This document shows, in pieces, positions 54,213 through 61,691 of a DNA stretch of 64,000 nucleotides. The stretch's first letter is position 1, and each line of letters opens with the position of its first letter. This stretch comes from Gemmatimonadaceae bacterium (GTDB lineage: Bacteria > Gemmatimonadota > Gemmatimonadetes > Gemmatimonadales > Gemmatimonadaceae), in assembly GCA_035606695.1 (NCBI GenBank), contig DATNEW010000031.1:124001-188000 (forward strand). The letters are read 5' to 3'. The notes under the pieces are model-generated. The model was not told the DNA's origin. It searched no databases and worked only from the letters and a program-made list of their open reading frames with translations. The translations under genes and the position numbers were made by a program.

Positions 54213-55003
54213 CCGCGACCGTCGCCAAGTTGATCCGCATTCAGACGGCGGACGTGCTGCGCAGCCGATGGATCGCTCTCTACGCCGCGTTCTTCCTCTG
54301 TCTGACCGAAGGCTTGCTGCGATTCTCCGGCGGCGACGCGCGCGCGGTGCTCAGTCTGGGAACCGCGGTGCTCATGGTCATTCCGCTCGCGTCGCTCGTG
54401 CTGGCGACCATCTATGTCTACAACGCGCGCGAGTTCACCGAGCTGCTGCTCGCGCAGCCGATCCACCGTTCGTCGCTGTTCACCGGCTTGTATCTCGGCC
54501 TGTCGCTGCCGATGGCCGTGGCCTTTCTCGCCGGCGTCGGCGTGCCGTTCCTGACGCGCGGCGGCGCCGAGCCGGACGTGCGCGGTGCCCTCGCCATGCT
54601 GCTGGTCGTGGGTGCATTGCTCACGTTCGTGTTCACCGCGGTCGCGTTCTGGATCGCCCTCCGCACCGAGGATCGATTGCGCGGCGTCGGCATCGCGCTC
54701 GGCGTGTGGCTGCTCGTCGGCGTGCTGTACGACGGGATGGTGCTGCTGGGCGTCGCGCTCTTCTCGGACTATCCGGTGGAGCGAGCGCTGCTCGCGCTCA
54801 CGCTCGCGAATCCCATCGATCTTGGGCGCGTGCTGCTTCTTCTCACACTCGACGTCGCGGCGCTCATGGGATACACGGGCGCCGTGTTCGAGCGGTTCTT
54901 CGGCGGCACCGGCGGCGCATTGCTCGCGCTCACGATGCTGCTCGTCTGGACCGCGGTTCCCATCGCGGCCGGCGCACGACGCTTCCGCCGCCGCGACTTC
55001 TGA
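54209..55003 (+). CDS. nosY: NosY ABC transporter permease
   Basis: 264 residues with six membrane helices of the ABC-2/NosY type. YVYNAREFTELLLAQPIHRSSLFTGLYLGL is the conserved coupling region. It pairs with NosF and NosD in maturation of N2O reductase. The cupredoxin gene begins 35 bases later. Confidence 0.92.
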   Translation: MTATVAKLIRIQTADVLRSRWIALYAAFFLCLTEGLLRFSGGDARAVLSLGTAVLMVIPLASLVLATIYVYNAREFTELLLAQPIHRSSLFTGLYLGLSLPMAVAFLAGVGVPFLTRGGAEPDVRGALAMLLVVGALLTFVFTAVAFWIALRTEDRLRGVGIALGVWLLVGVLYDGMVLLGVALFSDYPVERALLALTLANPIDLGRVLLLLTLDVAALMGYTGAVFERFFGGTGGALLALTMLLVWTAVPIAAGARRFRRRDF

Positions 55004-55038
55004 ACATTCTAACACTCCAATTCACAGGACATCCGACC

Positions 55039-55494
55039 ATGTCTGCCTCTCGTTCCCCGTTCATCATCCTGTCGGCGGCTACGCTCGCCGTGCTTGCCGC
55101 CTGCGGCGGCGAATCGAAGCCCACCGCGGCGTCATCGAGCGCCCCGCCCGCGGCGGCCGCGGCGCCCAGCGGTCCGCAAACGCCCGATCCCGGCGGCAAG
55201 GTGGTCGTCGTCGAGCTCTCGAGCGACGCCAACGGCAATTACTTCAAGCCGGCCGAAGTTCATGTCAAGCGCGGCGACGTCGTTCGCTACACGCTCAAGG
55301 TTGGCGTGCACAACGTGCACTTCCTGGCCGACTCGAACGCGGGAAAGTCGGGCTTCCCGGCGTCGCCCAGTGATTTCCTGCAGCTCCCGGGGCAGACGTA
55401 TGACGTGCTCGTGCACCTCGACAAGGGGTCGTACTACTTCCAGTGCGATCCACACGCCGCGCTTGGCATGAAGGGGCATCTCATCGTCGAGTAG
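55039..55494 (+). CDS. Lipoprotein cupredoxin (plastocyanin/azurin-like)
   Basis: 151 residues. Lipobox LAAC, then an Ala/Pro-rich tether. The copper site has VHNVHF (His) and YYFQCDPHAALGMKG (Cys, His, Met), a complete type 1 set. It is last in the nos operon and is a likely electron donor to NosZ or NirK. Confidence 0.88.
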   Translation: MSASRSPFIILSAATLAVLAACGGESKPTAASSSAPPAAAAAPSGPQTPDPGGKVVVVELSSDANGNYFKPAEVHVKRGDVVRYTLKVGVHNVHFLADSNAGKSGFPASPSDFLQLPGQTYDVLVHLDKGSYYFQCDPHAALGMKGHLIVE

Positions 55495-55510
55495 CGCGCG
55501 CGAAGGAGCG

Positions 55511-55529
55511 CGTCGGGGATTCCCCGGCG
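55511..55529. promoter_or_regulatory. Stress-motif site 5 (YceI)
   Basis: CGTCGGGGATTCCCCGGCG, with a strong GGGGATTCCCC core. It is 140 bases before the YceI start, in a 175-base gap. Confidence 0.65.
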
Positions 55530-55669
55530 GTAGAGGCGGCGAAGGCGGACACAGAATCAGCGCATCACCGACATATCCGCCACGATCGAAATCCGATCTT
55601 CAATGCAGTTCGATGACGCAGCGTGACCGACCGGCGCGACCGCGGCATCGAGAGATCGAGGGAGATCGT

Positions 55670-56311
55670 ATGAGGACCGCCATTCGTTTCGCCGCCGTCA
55701 CTGCCTCTACCGCCGCGCTCCTGCTCGTTGCCGCAGCCGCCGGCGCTCAAAATACCGCTCGCGTGAACGTGTCCGCCGACAGCAAGCTGTGGATCGACGG
55801 CACGTCGAACTTGCACGACTGGAGCTGCAAAGCCGACAAGATCGACGCGGCGATCGACATGGACGTCGCGGCGGCCGCCTCGATGACCGTCACCGCGCCA
55901 AAGGCGGTGAAGAAGGTGGAAGTCAGGATTCCCGTGAAGGCGCTCCACTGCAATCACGGCGGCATGGACGGCAATGTTTATAAAGCGCTCAAGGCCGACC
56001 AGGCGCCGGACATCAGCTACATCCTGGCGACGCTCGAGGCGGTGCCGGGCGACAAGGACGAGATCACCCTCAAGACCGAAGGCACGCTGACGATCGCGGG
56101 GAAGGAGAACAAGATCTCGATGACCATCGAGGCGGTGCGGCTCGCGGACGGCACGCTCAAGGCGAAGGGTGTGGTGCCGATCAAGATGACGGACTACGGC
56201 ATTCAGCCGCCGACGGCGATCTTCGGGCGGCTCAAGACGGGGGATGAGGTGAAGGTGAACTTCGAGCTGAACGTGGGGGCAAAAGCGATCGCCGCGCTGA
56301 ACGAGCGGTAA
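55670..56311 (+). CDS. YceI-family periplasmic protein
   Basis: 213 residues with a signal peptide (FAAVTASTAALLLVAAAAGAQ) and GGAG upstream. YceI lipocalin markers: KLWIDGTSNLHDWSCKADKIDAAIDMDV, VEVRIPVKALHCNHGGMDGNVYKALKA and ITLKTEGTLTIAGKENKISMTIEA. YceI proteins bind polyisoprenoid lipids (quinones or carotenoid precursors) in the periplasm and are often induced by stress. Two Cys are present. Confidence 0.88.
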   Translation: MRTAIRFAAVTASTAALLLVAAAAGAQNTARVNVSADSKLWIDGTSNLHDWSCKADKIDAAIDMDVAAAASMTVTAPKAVKKVEVRIPVKALHCNHGGMDGNVYKALKADQAPDISYILATLEAVPGDKDEITLKTEGTLTIAGKENKISMTIEAVRLADGTLKAKGVVPIKMTDYGIQPPTAIFGRLKTGDEVKVNFELNVGAKAIAALNER

Positions 56312-56327
56312 GCGGTCGCACACCGTT

Positions 56328-56402
56328 GTCATCCTGAGCGAAGCGAAGGACCTCTCTCCTCGGTGGAAAGGGGTCCTTCGTCGCTTCGCTCCTCAGGATG
56401 AC
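56328..56402. repeat. GTCATCCTGAGCGAAGCGAA interspersed repeat, paired arms
   Basis: Left arm 56328-56359 and right arm 56372-56402 pair well and flank a short loop (CGGTGGAAAG region). A further half copy lies at 56411-56427. It is directly downstream of the YceI gene and could terminate its transcript. Confidence 0.82.
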
Positions 56403-56431
56403 AACTCACGCTGCGCTCCTCAGGACGACGA

Positions 56432-56450
56432 TGTGAGGGATTCCCCGACC
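56432..56450. promoter_or_regulatory. Stress-motif site 6 (multicopper oxidase)
   Basis: TGTGAGGGATTCCCCGACC, closest in form to sites 4 and 5. It lies 84 bases before the multicopper oxidase start and upstream of the sensor/regulator genes that follow it. Confidence 0.7.
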
Positions 56451-56534
56451 GCTTTTCCACCAACCCCCGACACAGCCCGCCCCTGACGCGCCGTAAACTC
56501 TTCCCTGTCAAACCAAACCGCACACGAACCGACC

Positions 56535-57608
56535 ATGTCCGACCTACTCAATAAGTCCACCGATCGCCGCTCGTTTCTGCGCAAAGGCGCGACTGCCGCG
56601 TTCGCCGCGGGGATCGTCACGGCCTGCAAGCAGGACGCGGCCGCGAAGTCCGCGACGCAAGCGCCCAACGGTCAGACCGGCGGCACTATGGGGCCGCACG
56701 ACACGATGTCGGGCGCCACGGCCATGTCGACGGCCGACGCCATGGACGCCATGCACGAGAAAGGCATCAAGGCGTTTCCGGCGAAGACGGCCGGCAAGGG
56801 CAACCAGCCTCTCGCCCCGACGCTCGACAAGGGCGTGAAAGTGTTCGAGCTCACCGCGAAGAAAATCCAGTGGGAAACGGAGCCCGGCCACCTGGTCGAG
56901 GCATGGGCCTACAACGATCAAGTGCCCGGACCACAGATTCGCGTCAAGGAAGGCGAACGCGTGCGCGTCATTCTACACAACGAGCTGCCCGAGTCGACGG
57001 CCGTGCACTTTCACGGACTCGAGCTGCCGAACGCCATGGACGGCGTGCCGTTCATCACGCAGCCGCCGGTCAAGCCTGGGCAGAGCTTCACGTACGAGTT
57101 CGTCGTGCCCAACGCGGGCTCGCACATGTATCACTCGCATCACGACTCCGCCAAGCAAGTCGGACTTGGACTGCTCGGTGCGTTCATCGTGGAACCGAAG
57201 AATCCGCTGCCCATCGAGAAAGTGGATCACGACTTCGTGTTCATCCTGAACGACGGCGCGCACGGCTACACGTTCAACGGCAAGAGCTTTCCCGCCACGG
57301 ATCCGCTCGTTGCCAAGCTCGGTGAGAAGATTCGCATCCGCTTCATGAACGAAGGGATGATGATTCACCCCATGCACCTGCACGGCATGCACATGACGGT
57401 CATCTCGAAGGACGGCTGGCCGCTCGCGAGCCCGTGGAAGTGCGACACGCTCAACGTGGCGCCGGGCGAACGGTGGGACGTCGTCGTCAACTGCAACAAT
57501 CCGGGCACCTGGGCGTTCCACTGCCACATCCTCCCGCATGCCGAATCGGAGCATGGTATGTTCGGGATGGTGACGGCCCTGGTGGTACAGAATTCGTTAA
57601 GTACCTAA
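56535..57608 (+). CDS. Two-domain multicopper oxidase, Tat-lipoprotein
   Basis: 357 residues. DRRSFLRKGATAAF is a twin-arginine signal, followed by VTAC (Cys31). Two cupredoxin domains (about 100-222 and 225-350). Trinuclear ligands: H158, H160 (HFH), H200, H202 (HSH) in domain 1; HPMHLHG (278-284) and HCHILPH in domain 2. The type 1 Cys (C330) is in domain 2 only. A Met/His/Gly stretch (residues 45-75) suggests metal binding. It may oxidise copper(I) or phenols, or be a nitrite-reductase ancestor-like enzyme. A stress-motif site is upstream. Confidence 0.88.
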   Translation: MSDLLNKSTDRRSFLRKGATAAFAAGIVTACKQDAAAKSATQAPNGQTGGTMGPHDTMSGATAMSTADAMDAMHEKGIKAFPAKTAGKGNQPLAPTLDKGVKVFELTAKKIQWETEPGHLVEAWAYNDQVPGPQIRVKEGERVRVILHNELPESTAVHFHGLELPNAMDGVPFITQPPVKPGQSFTYEFVVPNAGSHMYHSHHDSAKQVGLGLLGAFIVEPKNPLPIEKVDHDFVFILNDGAHGYTFNGKSFPATDPLVAKLGEKIRIRFMNEGMMIHPMHLHGMHMTVISKDGWPLASPWKCDTLNVAPGERWDVVVNCNNPGTWAFHCHILPHAESEHGMFGMVTALVVQNSLST

Positions 57609-57627
57609 CTGCTACTTATTCGTCGTC

Positions 57628-58776
57628 ATGGCCGTCACCGTCTCCGTGAACCCAGACTCCGCGCCACGCCCGCTGCCACGCCCGCTGCCTCGCCCGCTGC
57701 CACGCACGCGCACGATCGCGCGCACGCTTCCCCGCACGGTGCCGCTCTTTCGGGGGCAGCCGCGCAGCGCCGCGAAGCCGAGCATTCGGCTCGCGGCGCT
57801 CCGCGTGCCGCTCGTCGCGAAGCTCGTCGGCGCCAACCTGCTCGTGCTGTCGGTGCTCACTGTCGCATGGATGGCCGCGGGCGGCGCGCTCTCCACTCGC
57901 GTGGCGCTCGTGCTGATCGCCGTCGGGGCGGCGCACTTTGCGCTCGTCGTCGTGGCGCTTCGGCCAATTAGAGATCTGGAAACAGTCGCGTCGCGCGTGT
58001 GGCACGGCGATTTCGGCGCGCGCGTCGCCAAGTCGAGCGTCGCCGACAGCGAAGTGCTGCGCGTGGGCTCGATGTTCAACATTCTGCTCGACGGGCTCGC
58101 GTCCGATCGCGCGCGGCTCCGCACGCTGGCGAGCGAAGTGATCGCGGCGGGCGATCGCGAACGCGCGTCGATCGCTCGCGAGCTGCACGATTCGACCGCG
58201 CAGCGCATCGCGGCGCTGGTGTTGGAGCTGTCCGTCGCCGTGCGCGACGAGCATGATCCCGCGCTGCGCAGTCGCCTGCTCGCCGCGCAGAATGCGACGC
58301 AATCCATCCTCGAGGAAGTGCGGTTGCTCTCGCACACCATGCATCCCGCGGTGCTGGACGATCTCGGTCTTGGCGCGGCGCTGCTGAAGCTCGCACGCGA
58401 TGCATCGAACGGAAACGGCATCGACTTCGACGTGAACGCTACGCGGCTTCAATCGCGACTGCCGCGGCATGCCGAGGCGGTGTTGTACCGCGTGGCGCAG
58501 GAGGCGGTGCGCAACGCGGCGCGCCACGCGAAGCCGAGCCACATTCGCATCTCCGTCGACGCGGATGGCTCGGTCGCGACGCTCGAGGTGAGCGACGATG
58601 GCATTGGATTCGACCTGAACGACGCCGACCGGCGCCGGCAGGGCATGGGACTGACGTCGATGCGCGAGCGCGTCGGACTCGTCGACGGCTGGCTCGAGAT
58701 CAAGACCGCGCCGGGCAGCGGCACGACCGTGAGCGCGAACGTGCCGCTACGGCCGGCCCCCGACGCGCTACATTAG
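57628..58776 (+). CDS. NarL-type sensor histidine kinase (HisKA_3)
   Basis: 382 residues. The N-terminus is a cytoplasmic Pro/Arg repeat (PRPLPRPLPRPLPR) from a 12-bp DNA repeat. Two helices (about 63-85 and 91-112) and a HAMP-like linker (112-165) follow. The HisKA_3 box is ASIARELHDSTAQRIAAL (His187); the HATPase contains EAVRNAARHAKPSH, DDGIGFD and GMGLTSMRERV. No sensory domain beyond the helices. It starts 19 bases after the copper oxidase and is paired with the regulator at 58785. Confidence 0.92.
   Translation: MAVTVSVNPDSAPRPLPRPLPRPLPRTRTIARTLPRTVPLFRGQPRSAAKPSIRLAALRVPLVAKLVGANLLVLSVLTVAWMAAGGALSTRVALVLIAVGAAHFALVVVALRPIRDLETVASRVWHGDFGARVAKSSVADSEVLRVGSMFNILLDGLASDRARLRTLASEVIAAGDRERASIARELHDSTAQRIAALVLELSVAVRDEHDPALRSRLLAAQNATQSILEEVRLLSHTMHPAVLDDLGLGAALLKLARDASNGNGIDFDVNATRLQSRLPRHAEAVLYRVAQEAVRNAARHAKPSHIRISVDADGSVATLEVSDDGIGFDLNDADRRRQGMGLTSMRERVGLVDGWLEIKTAPGSGTTVSANVPLRPAPDALH
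57664..57711. repeat. 12-bp tandem repeat inside a kinase gene, four units
   Basis: CCACGCCCGCTG occurs twice exactly, then CCTCGCCCGCTG, then CCACGCACGCGC. It encodes a Pro-Arg-Pro-Leu repeat before the first membrane helix. Unit length keeps frame. Confidence 0.85.
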
Positions 58777-58784
58777 GAGGACGT

Positions 58785-59447
58785 ATGACAGGCGACGTGA
58801 TTCGTGTGGTTCTGGCGGATGACCACGCCGTCGTGCGCGCCGGGCTCAAGGCCGTGCTTGGCGCCGCGCGCGACATCGACGTGATCGGCGAAGCGAAGAA
58901 CGGCCGCGAAGCGGTATCGCTCGCCGAACGCTTCAATCCTGACGTCGTCGTGATGGACTTGGGGATGCCCGAGCTCGACGGCACGGCGGCGACGAAGGAG
59001 ATCGTTGCCAAAGGGCTCGCGGCGCGCGTGCTCATCCTCACGATGCAAGCGGAGGAAGACTATCTCGTTCCGCTCATGGAAGCCGGTGCGGCGGGCTTTC
59101 TGGTGAAGAGTGCCGCCGATCGCGAGCTCGTCGACGCGGTTCGTGCGGTCGCGCATGGCGACGTCTACGTTCGACCAGCGGCGGCGCGCGTCCTGGCGAA
59201 GAATCTCACGAAGAAAGACCCCGCGGCGACGGAGCGCGAGCGCTTCGAGAAACTCACGCAGCGTGAGCGCGATGTGCTCCGGCTCGTGGCGCAAGGCTAT
59301 TCGGCGCCCGAGATCGGCGAGAAGCTGTTCATCAGCCCGAAGACAGTGGACACCTACAAGCAGCGCATTCAGGAAAAGCTTGGGCTGTCCCACCGCTCGG
59401 ACTACGTGCAGCTCGCGCTCAAGCTGGGGTTGCTCGCGGAGGTGTAG
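58785..59447 (+). CDS. NarL/DosR-type response regulator
   Basis: 220 residues; AGGAGG precedes the ATG. Receiver domain: ADDH at 11-14, phospho-Asp58 (VVVMDLGMPELDG), Thr (LILTMQAEED) and Lys (GFLVKSAADREL). LuxR-type helix-turn-helix (about 150-212): LTQRERDVLRLVAQGYSAPEIGEKLFISPKTVDTYKQRIQEKLGLSHRSDYVQLAL. It pairs with the kinase just upstream. Stress-motif sites lie upstream of this cluster and of many low-oxygen genes nearby, so it is a candidate master regulator. Confidence 0.93.
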   Translation: MTGDVIRVVLADDHAVVRAGLKAVLGAARDIDVIGEAKNGREAVSLAERFNPDVVVMDLGMPELDGTAATKEIVAKGLAARVLILTMQAEEDYLVPLMEAGAAGFLVKSAADRELVDAVRAVAHGDVYVRPAAARVLAKNLTKKDPAATERERFEKLTQRERDVLRLVAQGYSAPEIGEKLFISPKTVDTYKQRIQEKLGLSHRSDYVQLALKLGLLAEV

Positions 59448-59449
59448 GC

Positions 59450-61162
59450 CTGCTCGCCTCGATCCTGATCGCGCTCGCCGCGGCGGCGCTCATCGTCGCG
59501 CAGTCCGCCTATCTGCGCTGGCGCCTGCGCTCTCAGCATGGGATCGAGGATGAGCTTCGCGCGTCGGAGGCCAAGTTCTCGGGCATTCTGGCCATCGCCG
59601 CGGACGCCATCGTCACCGTCGATCAAGCGCTGCGCATCATCCACTTCAATCGCGGCGCCGAGGAGATCTTCGGCTACGCCGAAAAGGATGCGCTCGGCCG
59701 GCATTTGAATATTCTCATACCCGCGCGCTATCGCGCGGGCCACGACGCGCACATGGAGCGATTCGCGCGCGCGCCGGAGACCGCGCGCCGCATGGGCGAA
59801 CGCCGCGCCATCTTCGGCTTGCGGAGCAACGGCACCGAATTTCCGGCCGAGGCGTCGATCTCCAAGCTCGTGGCACCCGACGGGATTCTGTTCACCGTCG
59901 TGATGCGCGACATCACCGATCAGAAGCGCAAGGAAGAGGACGAGCGGTTTCTCGCCGACGCCGCGCGTGAGCTCGTGCAGACGCTCGACCTCGCGACGAC
60001 GGTGCGGACGATCGCCGACCTGCCCGTGCCGCGCCTCGCGGACGCGTGCATCGTCGATCTCGTTCCGGAAACGGGCGATGCCATGCGCCGCACGGCGAGC
60101 ACGCGCCAGCGCGCGGAATTGACGCCGGCGCTCGAAGCGCTCGCGGCCCACCCGCTCACGTACGATTCCCCGTCCCCGATCATCGACGCCATTCGGCGCA
60201 ATCGCCCTGAAGTGGCGGAGCACATCGATGACGATTGGTACGAGGCGAACGCCGACCTCGACGCCGTGCCGCACTGGCAGGCGCTCGCCGCGCGATCGAT
60301 CATGATCCTACCGCTGTTCGCGGCGGGCGAGACGTTCGGCGCCGTGACGCTGCTGCGGACGGACGAACGCGCCTATGATGCCGAAGCGAGATCACTCGCC
60401 GACAAGTTCGCCGCACTCGCCGCGACGACACTCGAGAACGTGCGACTGTACGGCGTCGTGCAGCGCGCGAATCACGCGCGCGACGAAGTGCTGGGCATCG
60501 TCTCGCATGATCTGCGCAATCCGCTCAGCGCGATCGCGATGTGCGCGCGCGTGCTCGAGGAGAATCCGCCGAACGCGCCGGCCGAGCGGGTCGCGATGCT
60601 CCACACCATTCGCGAATCGACGGAATGGATGAATCGTTTGATTCAGGATTTGCTCGACGTGGCGAGCATCGAGCGTGGCGGGCTCTCGCTCGAGATTCGG
60701 CCGCTGGAGCCCTCGCAGCTCGTGCTGCAGGCGCGGCACATGTTCGAGCTCGAGGCGCACGAAAACGGCATCGCGCTCGACGTCGATTTGCCGACGGGAC
60801 TTCCGCTCGTCGCCGGCGATGGCGGTCGTATCGTTCAAGTACTCGGCAACCTCGTCCGCAACGCCATCAAGTTCACGCCGAGCGGGGGGCGTATCGTGCT
60901 CTCGGCGGCGCGGCGTGATGGGGCGGTGGAGTTTGCCGTGAAGGATTCGGGGCGGGGGATCAGTTCCGAGAATCAGACACGCATCTTCGATCGCTATTGG
61001 CAGTCGTCCGACGGCGCGCGCGCGCGCGGCTCAGGACTCGGCCTCTCGATCGCGAAGGGAATCGTCGAGGCGCACGGCGGACATATTCGCCTTGAAAGCG
61101 CGCGTGATGCAGGCAGTTTGTTCGCGTTCACGGTGCCCGCGTCCGCGGCGCCGATCACGTGA
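59450..61162 (+). CDS. Membrane-anchored PAS-GAF sensor histidine kinase with probable CTG start
   Basis: 570 residues if it starts at CTG 59450, seven bases after a perfect GGAGG inside the previous stop region. There is no ATG, GTG or TTG in frame before 59705, which is inside the PAS domain. One helix (LLASILIALAAAALIVAQSAYL), PAS (45-160, FSGILAIAADAIVTVDQALRIIHFNRGAEEIFGY), GAF (about 165-335), HisKA (His353, GIVSHDLRNPLSAI), HATPase (445-565). It is coupled to the NarL-type regulator and may feed it. Confidence 0.88.
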   Translation: MLASILIALAAAALIVAQSAYLRWRLRSQHGIEDELRASEAKFSGILAIAADAIVTVDQALRIIHFNRGAEEIFGYAEKDALGRHLNILIPARYRAGHDAHMERFARAPETARRMGERRAIFGLRSNGTEFPAEASISKLVAPDGILFTVVMRDITDQKRKEEDERFLADAARELVQTLDLATTVRTIADLPVPRLADACIVDLVPETGDAMRRTASTRQRAELTPALEALAAHPLTYDSPSPIIDAIRRNRPEVAEHIDDDWYEANADLDAVPHWQALAARSIMILPLFAAGETFGAVTLLRTDERAYDAEARSLADKFAALAATTLENVRLYGVVQRANHARDEVLGIVSHDLRNPLSAIAMCARVLEENPPNAPAERVAMLHTIRESTEWMNRLIQDLLDVASIERGGLSLEIRPLEPSQLVLQARHMFELEAHENGIALDVDLPTGLPLVAGDGGRIVQVLGNLVRNAIKFTPSGGRIVLSAARRDGAVEFAVKDSGRGISSENQTRIFDRYWQSSDGARARGSGLGLSIAKGIVEAHGGHIRLESARDAGSLFAFTVPASAAPIT

Positions 61163-61187
61163 ACGCGACTTGAATCGGGAGCTCGGT

Positions 61188-61643
61188 ATGGCGCTCACCT
61201 CACGACCCAGGTTCGGCGAGTTGCCGGCTCACGATGCGATCGCGCTGCTCGGGCGCAATCACGTGGGGCGGCTGGCGTTCACCTTTCACGATCGCGTGGA
61301 CATCGAACCGATTTCGTACGCGTACGACGAGCGTTACATCTACGCGCGCACGTCGCCGGGCACGAAGCTCACCACGATGCAACATCACCCGTGGGTGGCG
61401 TTCGAGGTCGATGAAGTGGAGGGGCAGTACGATTGGCGCAGCGTGACCGTGCGCGGGGCGCTGTACTTCCTCGAGCCGGCGGGCAGCGATCGCGATCGTG
61501 AGGCGTACGATCACGCGGTGGAAGTGCTGCGCGCGGTGGATGCGGAAGCGTTGACGGCGGGAGATCCGGCGCCGCACCGGACGCGCGTGTTTCGCATCTT
61601 CGTCGACGAGTTGACGGGGCGGCAAGCGACGACATCCACATAA
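61188..61643 (+). CDS. Pyridoxamine 5'-phosphate oxidase-family flavin-binding protein
   Basis: 151 residues: LPAHDAIALLGRNHVGRLAFTFHDRVDIEPISYAYDERYIYARTSPGTKLTTMQHHPWVAFEVDEV. This is the FMN-binding split barrel of the PNPOx-like 'nitroimidazole/general stress' group. GGGAG precedes the ATG. Such genes are common members of low-oxygen regulons. It is 25 bases after the kinase gene. Confidence 0.87.
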   Translation: MALTSRPRFGELPAHDAIALLGRNHVGRLAFTFHDRVDIEPISYAYDERYIYARTSPGTKLTTMQHHPWVAFEVDEVEGQYDWRSVTVRGALYFLEPAGSDRDREAYDHAVEVLRAVDAEALTAGDPAPHRTRVFRIFVDELTGRQATTST

Positions 61644-61645
61644 TT

Positions 61646-61671
61646 GTCATCCTGAGCGCAGCGACGGATCC
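61646..61671. repeat. Single-arm GTCATCCTGAGCGCAGCGAC repeat
   Basis: One arm of the repeat family with two changes, between the flavin-binding gene and acetate kinase. There is no paired arm, and it overlaps the leader of ackA. Confidence 0.7.
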
Positions 61672-61691
61672 CGGTCGACGCGATACGCTCT

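Noticed and set aside
53729-55015. 428-codon open frame antisense to nosF and nosY
   Set aside because: Covers two genes with standard motifs; compositionally unlike protein.
59705-61162. TTG start for the second kinase
   Set aside because: It would cut the PAS domain in half and has no ribosome site; CTG 59450 fits better.
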